Shown piece by piece: positions 24,246 through 36,975 of a stretch of DNA of 64,000 nucleotides; position 1 is the stretch's first letter, and the number at the start of each line of letters is the position of its first letter. Below the pieces are notes generated by a model, which was not told the DNA's origin, ran no database searches, and saw only the letters and a program-made list of their open reading frames with translations. Position numbers and translations under genes: made by a program. The DNA lies in NCBI GenBank assembly GCA_034336665.1, contig JAPFBE010000013.1, positions 21,741,056-21,805,055 on the forward strand, read 5' to 3'. Source of the DNA: Luscinia megarhynchos (Eukaryota; Chordata; Aves; Passeriformes; Turdidae).

Positions 24246-26319
24246 AGATGTTTGAATAAAAGATGGGCTGAGGACCAGAGGATCAGCCTCACAAGGGCAG
24301 CAGGGAGAACAAACTACAGTGACCGGGTCTAACTACCACCTACCTCAGAGTTCAGCAATATGTCAGGAGAAGACAACTCCTCTTACAAATTTCTTTCAGG
24401 AAGCAATGTTTTTAGGCCTTTTCATTTCACATACAGCTAAATATTTCTTGTCGAGACCTTAGACCTCTATGTATCACACTGGAGTTACCTGGTACAGGTT
24501 TGGATTTGTTTCCAAAACTGGATCTTCTAGAAATCATGTATGGAGAGGTTAAAAACTACTGATACAAACACCAAGTCTCATTATTTCCAAAAGACATTGG
24601 CATATGGTTGTATTCCCAAATATGCTGTGAGTAAAGTTGTCCAGCACTTAAAAGTCACAATGAGATTTGACTTTTTTATGTGCTTAGCATTGAAATTTAA
24701 ACCAGATTTGTCAAAGTACTTCTGGGCCAACCAGCTGCCAGACTAACACACAAGAACCACATTTTCAAAACAGCATTTGGCAGAGTGAGTTTCTTCACCA
24801 GTATACCCAGTTTTCTTGCTGCCTAAAGTGACATACTTTTGAAAATCCATCCCGTGGGTGTGTTACAATTATAGAATAAAAGGCTGCAAACTTCAATCCA
24901 CTTTCTTTCCTTTGTTTAGAGCTTTGCTAAATTTTGCCTTTCTCTAATGCCTCATTTTTGTCCACCATCAGGTTTTGTGAAGAAAGGCATTTGAAAGACT
25001 TAAAGGGAAGGTAGAGAAGATGCTGTGAGGGAGAACTCCCAAGAGCTTTGATCTCAGCTTACCTTCATCCCCACATGCACAATATGCTTTGCAGAGGAGG
25101 ACATGTTTATGAATAAATAAATAGAGGAAAGGGGGAAGAGTGTAAAAAAAGAAATGTCAAGATATATCTGATGGAGTTTCTGCTGTTGACATGAAAGCCA
25201 TAAGCTTGTTTAAAACCTCATGGTCAGAAACAGAATGGGAGGGAGGTACGACTTCTTGAGAAAGGGTAAGGAATATTTCCCACAGCTAGATCTTCTTGCC
25301 ATCCTATTAATCACACTAATATCTGGCACTCTTTTTCCTCTGAGACCCTTGCAGGGCTTTGTTTTACAAGGCAATTCAGCATGAACTGAACAGCACACAG
25401 TGTTTTTATCAAAGGAAGTAAGCACTGTGGAAATAAAATTCTTACCTTTGTAGAGGAGAAGTGTTGAGATGTGTGTTTTACACATGCAGGGAGCCAGTGG
25501 AGAAGGAAAGAAATAGGTTGTGCAAAGTCATACAATGAAACTATTTTATTGCCAAAACCAAAACATAACAGACCTGACCTGCCTCACACAAAACTTGGTT
25601 TGGTGTCTACTGGTTGCATGAGAATAGCAAGAGGGGGTAGTGATGACTGCAAAATAGCTTTCACAAACCCAGATGTCACCTCCAGTCATACCTATCTTAG
25701 CACTAATGCAAGAGACCATGCTTTTCTCTCTAATTGAGATCTGCCCAGGGATATGCACCCACAGCAGACAGATCTGGCTGAAGCACAAGTCCCTCCCCAT
25801 GGTTTGAAGACAACTGGCTTGGGTCATTTGGGACTGTGCTCTGGAGCCTGAACCCCAGCCTGGCTACTGACAAAGGGCAGGCATAACTACAGCAACTGCT
25901 CTGGCAGCTTCTGCACCTCCTCACCTGCAGCCTTCTGGCACTGGCAAAACAAGCTGCACAAATTGGCTGGAACACTGAGCATAAACCCTTTTAATTTCTT
26001 AGTGGAGACAATATTGCTTAATCCTACTGGAAGCATTTACCCAGGGATATCTTATCTGGATCCACTGACATCCCTGCCTCTTCTCCCAAGAGCCTGGTGT
26101 GAAAGGAAACCTCTGCCTCGTGCACAGCTTATCCGCAGTACAGATAAACTATTTCCCCATGGAGCTCCCTTCTCTACAGCTGTCTTACTGAGAGTTTCTT
26201 ACACAGCAGGCTCTTGGGCTTTGGCTGGTCTGAGGCTGGGTCCCTGTTTCTGTTCTTCTGACAGGTCACTTGCTCTAAATAATTTCCAGAATTCCTGTAC
26301 TGTACTGTATGAAGAGATG

Positions 26320-26410
26320 CCAAATTGTGGCTTCAGCTGGCATAAATCAAGGGCCAATAAGGCCCCATTGCAGTAAATGGGAAAGCCTAGATTTACACTA
26401 AATAAGGATC
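26320..26410. repeat. Partly palindromic ancient repeat-like segment
   Basis: The text cttcagctggcataaatcaa, then ccattgcagtaaatggg and gatttacactaaataagga, with cagtcctgctt, has the form of an old palindromic amniote element: two GTAAATC-type arms around a CCATTGaagTcAATGG-like centre. The arms pair only partly (about 8 of 12 bases), as expected after long decay. I cannot name the family. Confidence 0.35.
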
Positions 26411-28819
26411 AGTCCTGCTTCCTTCCACCACACTTAATTGATTCATTAAATACAGCACTTCAGTCTGCTCAGCTAAAAGCAGCTCTAGGGGGCAGGAGGT
26501 GTCACATCCAGGGAATGTTTTAAAGATAAGGATTTGCAGGCTGCCCTGAGTTTACACCTGGTTAAATGTAGGCTCTCATTGGCCATGCAGAGGGGATGAC
26601 ATCATGCCCACCTGATGTGAATCTATGCATCCCCAACATCCATGCACAGCATGACATTAACACAGGACCTCACAGCCTTGGGGAGACAACCTAGGCTCAA
26701 GTCCTGTAATGAAGATGCTCAATTCAAAGTGCTACAGGGCAGCAGAAGAGAGGTCCTGCAGCACTCCCACCTCCATCACACTGAAAGGTTTATTTTTGTT
26801 TTTTTAATTTTTTAAAGTTTTTACTTGGGGGATGTGGGGGTCTGTGTCTGCACTGAATTTGGATCTGCAGTAGGGCAAACAACAGCACTGGGGCAGAAAA
26901 AAACAGTTTAGGATTTTTGAGACGAGTAAAGTGGTAGTTAATTCTGACATTAAATCCTAAATGAAGGGATATTAAAGTTATTATCAGCTTCCAAAAAAAT
27001 AAGATATGCTGTGATGGTCTGGCCTGCTCTCATGTATTGTACAGATCCCATGATTCCTGCAGTTTAATCTCTTATCCACTCACTAAAACAGATGGTATTG
27101 CAGGCTCTTTGCAGACTCTGATAAATAGGACTGCATTTGGAACACTGTTCATATATGCACACTTGTCGTACAACCCTCAGGAAAAGATACACTGGCTTGA
27201 GACCTAAGTTCACATCCAAAGCACAATCTGCAGCAAAGAATAGATCCAAGTCTCTTTCAACATTGCTGCTGAGGTCTCTGATATGCACAGTCACACACAA
27301 AATACCTTCCTACAGAGAGATATAAAGGTCAAATCAAAAACCTTTGTCTGAGATCCCAGTCAAGTTCTCCTTCTTTGGCCAGAGCCTGGGTGCACAATGT
27401 TGTTCCTCAAAGAAATAGTTCTGCCCACTGAACAGCAGTGATACAATGATATTCCAATACCCTGGAAAATAAGAGAGCACTAACAAAAATGGACCTGACA
27501 CCAACCCCTCTCTGACTTCACACTTACTGTTTCCTCCTTAGGTTGAGAAAAGAGGATTGGTCCTTGACAGCCAAAGTGAAGCAGGAAGAGCACCCAAAAT
27601 TAGTTATTTATGCTAGAGTATTACCAGTGTTCTCTGTACCTTGTGTGTGTGTATGTGTGATCAGACAGTACTGGGAAAGACAAGTGAGGTTAACCGAGCT
27701 ACATGCATTGCTCCCACTAGAGCAGTATAAAACAGTGATAAACCACAACTGGAAACACTCTGCAGTAAGTATCTGGCCAGAGGTGAAGCATGAGGTTACA
27801 GCAGCAGCTCTGCTCCCCCATCCCCTCTGCCTGATGGATCCTTGATAATAAACCACCCTTCAGGCTTTCCTGTCTTAAACTGAAGCTGCTGGGATTCAGG
27901 GGAGATAAAGATTTCAACTACCTTTCAGAAGAGCCTTCACAAGAAAGTCCCTGTTGGCATAAAAGTATACATGTAATGGGCTTTCTCTGTCCCTGAAAGT
28001 AGTTTAGCACCGCAGGAAAGTGCAGCCCTTTTAGCTCTCTTCTTTATTTGAGTCATTAAAATAAACTGATTTCCCAGCCAATTAATTATCAAATATCTGT
28101 AACATCTTTCAAACCCTGCCATTACTCAGTCTCAGTGGCCCCCACAGGCAGTGCTAAGCTGCACTCTCCTTACCTGAGTAATCACTGCTCCTCCAAGTTT
28201 GCTCCCTCTCCTTGAGCTGATAGCAGAAAAGCAGCACAGGGGCTGGCAAAGCCCTGGAGGAGAGCTGTAAACATCCCCTTCTCCACTTTAACAGCAACTC
28301 CAGCCACACGTGCTGGGAGCCAGGGAGCTTTACCACACGCCTTGACCACAACTCAGTTCCCAGCTCTCAGCCACCTGTGTACAGACCCCAGCCCCACCGC
28401 AGGAGCAGATTGGCCCTGTCAAGACCCCTGCTGCTGCCAGTGAGATCAGCAGGCACCCAACAGCAGATGCTGCCAGCTGAGCTGAGCCGTGGATGCTGAG
28501 GACCACGAGCTCAGCCCAGTGAGGGGTGTAAGCTTCAGTTTGACGCAGACATGGACAGGGACAGCTCCTGCCACAGCCATGTTACTTTCTGAAAAAACAG
28601 TCTATACCTCTCTGGTTACTGGAAGGTTGTACTTACCATAGCTACATTAGCAGCAGCCCTACCATCTATTTTCTAAGCATTAAACTACACTCATATGTGG
28701 TTTCAATTAGGAGATATCAAATGAGATCGAAGATAATGCATCCCACAATTACTCACCCTTCTCCTTTCTAGAAACTCAAGCAGAATAATTTCCAGGCCAA
28801 AATGCGGTCTCTCTTGATT

Positions 28820-28970
28820 GATGATGCTAATAAAATGGCTTTATTGTGATATAAATAGCCTTAAAAACGTCCTGGAGAGTCAATATCAGTGTTTGATGGC
28901 CTTATGCAAGCAAGGTCCTTATCTTACAGTGTGCTAAAGCTTAACGAGTTATGCTTCTGAGAAGCCTGAC
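28820..28970. promoter_or_regulatory. Candidate conserved non-coding block
   Basis: Contains gatgatgctaataaaatggc, then tttattgtgatataaatagc and later aagcttaacgagttatgctt. It is AT-rich without simple repeats or open frames and holds several TAAT or TTAT cores. It resembles developmental enhancer sequence in composition only. Confidence 0.25.
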
Positions 28971-31869
28971 ATTGGATTTGGGCTCTTGTTTGGAGAACTA
29001 CAGAAGGGTAGCTCCCGAATTAGACATGCAAAGTAGGAACTGTTTAAACACCTTTCCTCTTCCTTGCGCTCCCTATTAATAATCTCTTCGCTTCCTAGCT
29101 TTCCTGGTGCCAGTTCAAACACAAATACCGGCTGAGCCCAGCAGGAGCCATGGGAACACTGTGCTCCAGCGCCTCTTTGCTGGAAGGTTACCAGCCACTG
29201 CTACAGTAATTGGAAAACCTGAAATTTCTTCCAAATTGTGCACAATCTGAAATTCTCACAGTCCCTGCAGAGGCGTGTGGCCATTTCCCAAACAAAGAGC
29301 CTGCACTGACTTACTCTGAAGCACATCCACGGTTCCCACCATCGCAGATGATATGTTTTTGTTACTCCTTTGTCAGGAGAGGCCAACCCTGCCATGCAGC
29401 TGGGAGTGAAGCACTCAGTGCCTCAGGCTGTGCTGGAAGCTTGGGGCTTCCAGAAAATTGAGGTAATTTTTGAAATTAGTGCCCTCCATGCAGTAGCCCA
29501 CTCCAGGAGGCCAAATGCAGAGCCTGCCTCAGAGGATGAGGGAGATCTCTGGGAATTCACAAGAGCAATGCCCAGAGTGTTTGTTCTTTTCCTGAATAGC
29601 AGTGAATCTCACTCTTCAAAACGAGAAAGCACTTTTTTTAAGGCCTTATTTGAAAGTGGAATCTCCCAAAAACATGCCATTTCCTATCAGGATTGTATGT
29701 TCTGCATGCAGCAATATGAAATACCGCTGACCATGCTTTCCAGTGGGGCTGCCCTGGCTCGGATCTGGCAGCAGGCTGGGTGCTAAAGAGCTTCGCTGGG
29801 AGTGACAGAAGCACATACACCTGTCAGAAAATGCTGATATCATAGCAACTGTGACAGTGATGTGATCAGGACCTGACAGACAGTCAAAAGAGAGGGAAGG
29901 ATGCACAAGAAAGGGTGACTGAGAAACTTTCAGGGAGAGCAGAGTCTGTGCACGAGAGGAGGCGAGTAAATGATGCTTGGTGCTTGTCTGTGCATGGCAG
30001 ATGGGATGAGGACTCTGGAGACGTGTTCTCCCCTCCACCTGAGCAGTGCTTCTCTCTGAGTCTCTGAAGAGTGAAGGGACTGAACAATTTCCCGGTCTTG
30101 CTCCCCTCTCTTCCCATCTCTGCCATAGTTACATGCAGTCTCATATATCTGAGAGCAATTTTCCCTGCAATAATAAAGCCTTTGCAAGTGTGTGGGTGGC
30201 CGTGTGTATGTGGCCTGCGGGAGTGCGCATGTGCCAGGGTCTGGTGAGATGAGAAGGTGGCTTTGTGTACGCGACAGAGCAGCAGCGAGGATGAGACTAT
30301 CAAACGCGTGTGCCAGCATATGAGAGAAAGCACGCTTCACACAGAACCAGACATCGAGTGAAAATGAGAAGGTGCTCCTATTAGACAATGTGTATGTCAG
30401 AAAGGAAGGAGAAGGTCTTAATTCACAGCCTTCCTGCATGTGTTTGATGAGTATCACAAGTTTCAACCAAGAAAAATATGTATGTATTCAAATCAAACAC
30501 AAAACACCCCTTTTGCCTGGAGCGCTCCTGCCTTGCTTGTTTGTTCTGTTGCAAGCTGCTTGTTAGAGGAACACAGGCAACAAGAAGATGGGAAAAAAAA
30601 CCCCAGGTTGACATATTTAACCACAGCCAGCTACTGAGGCAGTAACAAACAGCAAGGAGAAAAGCAGGTGAGATCGTTGGAGAGCTGTTGTGATGACGCT
30701 GAAATGAGAGATGCCTTTGAGAGTTTCTGAACACCATCCCTCAAGTGGATTGTGATCAATTTTACTGTACACATCCTGAGTTGATTCTGCAGCTAGCTAC
30801 AAGAAAGTACACTCAAAAGCCTATTGCTTACAGCCATTTTGCAATAAAAAGTGAAAAGACAATGCAATGAATGCTGGTGTTCTGTCTCAAAACCCTGCAA
30901 AGATTTCTACATTGAGTCTGGACACCTCCTGTCAAAATTGGAATGGAAGGACTTGAACTGAATTTATGAACGGGAGGAAAAATAGCAATAACAGATTCAG
31001 TCCCAAACGTACTGGGGCTAAAGGCCTTTCTTGAACTGCAGGTCAGATAAACATGAATGCAGAGCATGAATTCAGGGATGGATTTTAAATTATTTTTCCC
31101 TGTTCTATTACACTTTGTTCTTGCTGGTAAATTCAAACAGCTTCACAAGTTTAAGGCTCTTCAATGTTATCATAATCCTGCAGGCCTATGCTGCCCACAG
31201 GCAAAATTCACCAATACCCACGTCCAGTCAGACTTGATAAGTAGCTTACGATGCCACAGGCAATGCATGGGAGGACAGAAGCATGCCAAGAATTGACTTT
31301 AGAAGTGGCAAAGCCACCAGACTGAAGACATTGTGTTGAAGAGATCCACGAAAAGGGTCAGAAATGCAGATGAGGCTCTATCCTGAGGCAATTCACCCAA
31401 GCTTCACCCAGATCATGGGGAGATTCCTCCAGGATGAAGGCAGCTGTAAGCTCTCTGTCCCTCCTTCACCCACTTAAAATTAGAGTGAACAGCACTGATT
31501 TATAGCTGAAAAACACCAAGGGTAGGGAACCAAGTACCTTGTCCTTGGGACTACAGAATAGGTGCAGAAAAACAAAGAGTGTCACACTTGGGTGCAGCTC
31601 TTTCACCATCATGCCCCCAGCATCTGACCAAACAAACCTTCATTTGGCTAGGGAGACCAAAGCAACCCAAGTCAGGCTGGCTCCTGCTTTGGGCAGGCCT
31701 TGTGGTATGCAGAGTGAGTCCTTCCTGATGGGGAGTCCCTGGGGTGCTACTGCATCCTCAGTAATAACAATTGTTCCAAAAATTGCTCAGGAACTTGACA
31801 AGTCCTTCTGCAGTGTTTGACTCTCTGACCTCAGGAGGCAGTGTGGATTTCAGAGACTGACTACCTGCT

Positions 31870-32040
31870 GTGTGAAAAAGTGTCTCCTTTCATGTGATCT
31901 AAATTAAGCTACCATTAGCATCTCTGAATGACCTCTTGTTCTAGTATTACAGGAGGACAGAAAAAGGAGGGACTGATCAGTTTTCACCACACTCTTCATT
32001 AGTGTAAATAACTCAATTATAAGCCTTTAGCGTGTCTCTT
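31870..32040 (-). mobile_element. Ancient CR1 LINE fragment
   Basis: The plus strand reads tgtgaaaaagtgtctccttt, then catctctgaatgacctcttgttctagtat in two parts, and agcctttagcgtgtctcttc. This follows the antisense of an old amniote CR1 3' region (the GACCCCTTGTTCTAGTATT-type phrase is diagnostic). The element is on the minus strand and decayed. Confidence 0.6.
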
Positions 32041-33004
32041 CAGGGAGGCTGCAGATGGCCGGTGCTTGCCATCTCCCATTGGAGCAGGCCAGGATTGTGT
32101 GGAGCCAGCCTGAGCTCAGGGACAGTAGAGGGCATGATGGCAAGAAGGAAGACGGGAGAGCTACTGGGAGGGAGAAACGGCATTTTTGCAAGCTTGCTAA
32201 ACTAAAAAAGAAAACCTCATTGAGTCTGACTGCCTACTTGTAGGCAAATCTCACAAGATTACTAACCATGCTTCATGGCTCTCTGGTAATTCTACACACT
32301 TTCATAAACGAGGGTGTAGCCACTGTTCAAGATAATGTCATTTTTTGTAACATATTCCCTATTGTTTCCCTGTCCCTTAAAGGCAACCAAGCATCTTCCA
32401 CGTTTTTGGAATTGACGCAACTCACTGAAGAAGCTTTTATCGAGTTACTCACCGTGACTCTCCCAATCTCTTCCCTCCAAGGAGCCTGGGAGCTCAGCGC
32501 TCATCACTGTACAGCTGAAGTGGAGACTATTTTTGCAGCCTGCATTACCATACGCTCATCCATGGTATAGCTCATCCGTCATCCTGCTGCTCTGTCCCTG
32601 TGGCACCTTTAAATCCTGCTGACTCATGGAGATGGCAGCCCCTGCTTGCTTTCGGTTGGCAAGATGGTGAGGGGCACTGGGGGACGGCCCAGCTCCTGGA
32701 AGAACACCCCAGAGCAGCCAGGGCAAGCCCTGGGAGTGAGGTCCCATTGGATCCCCACAGTCCAGGCAGCAAGCCTGCAGAGGATGCAATGGGGTGGGCC
32801 TGCTCTTAACATATCCTATGGCTTTTGGCAGCTCTGCTGCATTTCTCCCCAGCCAAACAAGGAGCCATCATCAAAGCACGAACATGCCAGCCATGGCACA
32901 CAGGGCAGACTAAACACCTCCACAGTGTGTACAGATTCCCACTATTAACTTGTCTCCACACAAAACAAACTATCCTTTGCTAATTAACAATCCACTGGGT
33001 TTTA

Positions 33005-33345
33005 AACTGTGACAAGACCTTGCCCCTTAGCCCATGGTTATTTATTTCTCTTCATAATTTTGTGTGAAAGGCCTTATCAAAGGCTTAATGAAAATCAAAG
33101 TACATTATGTCTGCTGGGGATCACCTTTATCTTATTTTATTAAACTTTTAAAAACCCCAAAACAACAAAACCCACTTGCACCACAATTTTCTTTTCCAGA
33201 AGCCATACTGGATTGACCCTGTCATGTTATACTTAGCCGAACATTGTACTAGTCTGTCTTTAATTAGCTCCACAATCAGTTTGGCTGGAACTGAAAGAAA
33301 GCTCATAGATCTGTAATTCCCTGGATGTCTTTCGATTATTAAAAA
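33005..33345 (-). mobile_element. Ancient CR1 LINE fragment with reverse transcriptase remnant
   Basis: Minus-strand translation near 33350-33165 gives HPGNYRSMSFLSVPAKLIVE, then a segment ending GSIQYGFWKRK, matching the NYRPVSLTSVPGKxxE...SQHGFxKGKS region of CR1 reverse transcriptase. Further along (about 33120-33060), in another frame, it gives ADIMYFDFH*AFDKAFHTKL, the catalytic motif A (FDFxKAFD) with the Lys codon now a stop. Frameshifts and the stop show that it is dead. It is older than the CR1 3' ends elsewhere in the window. Confidence 0.75.
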
Positions 33346-36300
33346 AATAATAATAGTACTTAGCATGCTTGGAGCACTCTCTCTCTGAGCATCTCAGAAC
33401 ACTCCACACCATGATGAAGGCAGAGCAGACTGAAGACAGCCCTTCAGCACCTTCACCTTGCAAGAGGGAAGGAAAAGGGAGAGCAACTTGCCCATGAAGT
33501 CCACATCACAGCTGGATGTGGAGCTGCCACACTGTTCCTGCCTCTCGACTGTCATTAAAATCATTTGCTTGATTCTCAGGGGTAAGGAAGGGGTGATGTT
33601 TGCCCATCTGCATCATCTCGCCTGAGCACAGAGAGATTTCAGCATTTTCCCCCAAATCCGACCCTGCAATATTAGCAACTCTGAATTTGTTAGAGAGATG
33701 CTGTTTATAAGGATCTGCCAGACACTGCTGTCAGTATATTTCATGCATTATTTACTTCAGAGCCCTGAGACTAGTGTTACCTCAGTCCCAGTGATTTACT
33801 GCATTTGAATTTCTCAAGCTGATCCATAACTTTGGGTAATCATAACAATAGCAAAATACTTTGTATGCATGTATCACACTCATCAGCAAAAACCCACACG
33901 GAGATGAGCATGCAATGCCAGAAGAGCTGCTGCTCCAAGGTACTGGAGTGTCAGCCATTTGGAGGTACAGTGCCCTCCTCACAGAGACGGGACTTCCACA
34001 GCCCGGTTTTAGAATACTGTGTTGCAAGTCCAGTACATGTGAACCCTTCCAAGTCAAAGTCCATATTCAGAGGGTTTCCCCCTTTCTAGGGAAAGTTCAG
34101 CAATCCCTGCACAACATCCCCTGGCAAGGACAGACCTACTCAGTCAGAGGAACCTTATGAGCCTGTCCCAGCCCACAGATGGGGTCTCTGCCTTGGTGAA
34201 TTAAAAATCCCAGAGGGATGCTCAGCACCTGGGATGGGGATTATGCAAGCAGTTCGGCACAACCCAGAGATTCAGCTTCTTGGCTTTGGCTCAGCTCTTT
34301 AATTGCATTCCCCACCTGTGGCTCCCCTCATCCTGCTCCTGGCATTGCATAGCCACAGCGCCCTGGCCATTCCTCACACTCCCCTCAGCTTCCTTCTCAT
34401 TTACACCTTGCCTACTGTTTCATTTGACTCCTGGCTGTTTGGCCATTCATTAAAAGGTGCTTGATGAACCCTAATAAAAGCTCACTCTCTGCCGTGCAGC
34501 TGCGGATCCTTTCTGTCCCCTTTCCACACTGTCCTCCTCCACCCTCCTTGCACATCAAGGCAGTGATAACCTCCAAGCCAAGTCCAGTGCTTTTAAGGAT
34601 TGTTTTTCTTGTTTGTTTGCTTTAATTTATTTTGCCTTTCAGCCTTGCATTTACTGTCATCCTTCTTCTCAAGCTTTCCTGCTGCCCTGTTTGAGGCTCA
34701 CCTATCCTGCACGTGCATGTGGGGGGCACACTTAATGAGGAGCCAGCCCTCCTGCCCTTGCTGACGTGATGCTGGCATGTCCTCAGCGCTCACACCTCTG
34801 AGACGTGCTGCTACTGCCCACGCACGCCACCCACTCCCTGATGTTTCCCCTGACATGGCTGAAGCCTCAAGAAAGGAGTGCTGTGTGCTGGCAGGCTCTT
34901 AATATGCCACAGGCCCAATAATAATAATAATAATAATAATAATAGTAATGACACTCACTGAGAGATGTCCGCTCGCCCAGACAAGGCTCTAGAGTGGAGG
35001 CCAATTCCTACCACTGTGCTGACACAAAATCACTGAGATCAATGAAAGCATCAACTCAGTGCTGCGAAGGACAGTCTTCTCCTTTGCCTTTCACATTTCA
35101 CCCTTGCAAAAACAGTTTCTTTCTAGGACTGGAGATAAACTTTTCTGGTGGTTTGGCAGCTTTGGCCTGATCTGAGCTGGGGCCACATGCCCTCATGCTG
35201 CCGAGGCAGGAGAGAGAGGCTGCAGAGCTGCATGGCTGCCTTTGAGATGCACCATCCTGAGCACGTGGCACTGAAGCAGAGGGGAGGCTTCTCCTGGTGC
35301 TGCCCAGGTTGTGGACACCACATGCCAGCGATGGCAGGGGCTCAAGAGACCACACAGGGGATGCCATGCAGAACTGCGTGTGTGCGCTGTCTCGTACACA
35401 CGTGCTCACAGCAGCCCAGCTGCCTGTTCTCTGCCAGGAGGGACACCCCAGGAGTCCCACCTGGAGAGTAAGCACTGCTGAACACAGCCCTAAATCAGGA
35501 GTTATGTCTTCCCACATAGGCACCAAGACAAGCTGCTCAAAAAAGTCGGCATTTATGGTGCCAATAAATCGCCTCTCCAAATCATGCCCAGATGTGCACT
35601 TTAGGGCCCAGTCACCTTGCTTTTTTATTCTCACCTGCAAAGTCTCTGCTCTCCTACAGTACTCTCTGCCTAATAAATCATGCCCAAATACATTAAAGCA
35701 ACCCATTATTGTTATTAATTACTATTATTGCATTAGCAGATTTTACTACTTTCTTAATCTCTCTAAGAGCTGAAACCCTGTGCTCACCAAGGAGGGAATT
35801 CAGGGGGTTGTGGTCCTGCCTCCTGGGCAGCTCTCAGCCTTGGGACATGTCATGCACTGACACACAACCCCTCCAAAGAGCAGGGTTGACAGTGCCTGAC
35901 AAACCTCCATCCCAGACATTTCCCTAACACAAGTATTCAGGATAAGGACTTTCTGAGTACAAAAAACCATATGGAGGAAGGGAGAGAAAAGCAAGCTCCC
36001 CAGCTTATCTGCAGACTAGATAATATCATAGCATGGTGAATTGGGCAGCCCATGGCATGTTCACCATGTGTTCCTAATACTCAGCAAACACAGTCCTACT
36101 CTCAGCACTGAAACTGTATGAAATATCAACTCAAGCAGGTCAAAACATCCCCATGTCTCATTTTTCGCCCTGCCCTTTCTCATCTGTGTCTATTTAATTT
36201 GCATCCTCTTCAAGACAGAAGGATTATCATACTTTTTGGTACCTCACAGGCTGGATAGGACATCTCACTTTCCACACTGCAAACAACAGAAGCACCCTAA

Positions 36301-36389
36301 AGTTATCTGTTTCTTCTGCACAACCAGAAAGCAGGGTACACTTGATCATCAGTAACTGCATGATGGTACAGAAGATATCAACAGCTTCA
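33346..36389. other. Intronic sequence, no gene seen
   Basis: Holds the AAT microsatellite listed separately. A cluster of CpG-containing sites lies at 34710-34830, including tgacgtga (a CRE-like site). The 202-codon minus frame at 35098-35706 overlaps long plus-strand frames (to 158 codons) and has no recognisable domain. Confidence 0.5.
34917..34944. repeat. (AAT)n microsatellite
   Basis: About nine uninterrupted AAT units followed by an AGTAAT variant. Direct reading. Confidence 0.95.
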
Positions 36390-36975
36390 GGAAAGAAACC
36401 AAATTCAGGGGAGTGGCTGACTCGCTGGAGAGCAGAGCTGCATTCAAAGGCCCCCGAGGACGTGGAGAAATGGGAAGACAGAACTTCACAAAGTTCAACA
36501 AAGATAAATGCAAAGTCTTCCACCTGTTGAAATTATCTCTGCAACACTGAAGGATGAGGACTTGCTGGCTGGGGAGTAGCTCTGAAGAAGACCAAAGGTT
36601 CCCAGTGAGCAAAAGTTGAAAATGAGTGTGCCAGCATGCCCTTGCAGCAAGGAGGGCTAAATGTGTACCTGGCTGCAATGATGAGAGTGTAGAGAGCAGG
36701 CCAAAGTAAATTATTATTCCCCTCTACTCAGCACTTCTGAGGCTGTATGTGGAGCAATTTTGGGCTCCCAGAATATTTGGTTGGACATAAAAGAAAAACA
36801 TTTTCATAATGAAGGTGGATCAGCACTGGAACAGGTGCCAAGACAGGTTGAAGTATCATTGTCTTGGGAGATTTCCAAATTTTGACTGAGCAAGCTGATC
36901 TAATGTTGAAGTTTGCCCTGCTTTGAGCAGGAACTTGGATAGGAGACCTCCAAATCTCCTTTCCCTCTGAAACTT
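36390..36975 (+). mobile_element. CR1 LINE fragment, ORF2 end to 3' end, with internal deletion
   Basis: The plus strand starts near accaaattcaggggagtggc (the DDTKLGGSV part of CR1 ORF2). It continues through a frame encoding RAELHSKAPEDVEKWEDR, like RAAIQRDLDRLERWADR. It then reads cccctctactcagcacttct and ttttgggctccc, the LPLYSALVRP...FWAP region. About 300 bp expected next is missing. The text resumes at tcagcactggaacaggtgcc and ends near the 3' tail (agctgatctaatgttg, gagacctccaaatc). It is antisense to LSAMP and dead. Confidence 0.8.

Larger units (their letters stand above)
24246..31869. other. Long intronic stretch, no gene seen
   Basis: Apart from the items listed separately at 26320-26410, 26482-26495 and 28820-28970, I see no gene or clear repeat. 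Short GT-rich runs lie at 27639-27657 and 30187-30215 and a T-rich run at 26785-26823. Overlapping minus frames at 29646-30466 reach 178 codons in a GT/CA-biased region and resemble no known protein. Confidence 0.55.

Noticed and set aside
29930..30466. 178-codon minus frame
   Set aside because: Lies in a GT/CA-biased stretch, which keeps stop codons away in this frame; two other minus frames are open over the same region.
35098..35706. 202-codon minus frame
   Set aside because: No domain or family resemblance, overlapping frames on both strands up to 158 codons, and GC-biased sequence; most likely chance.
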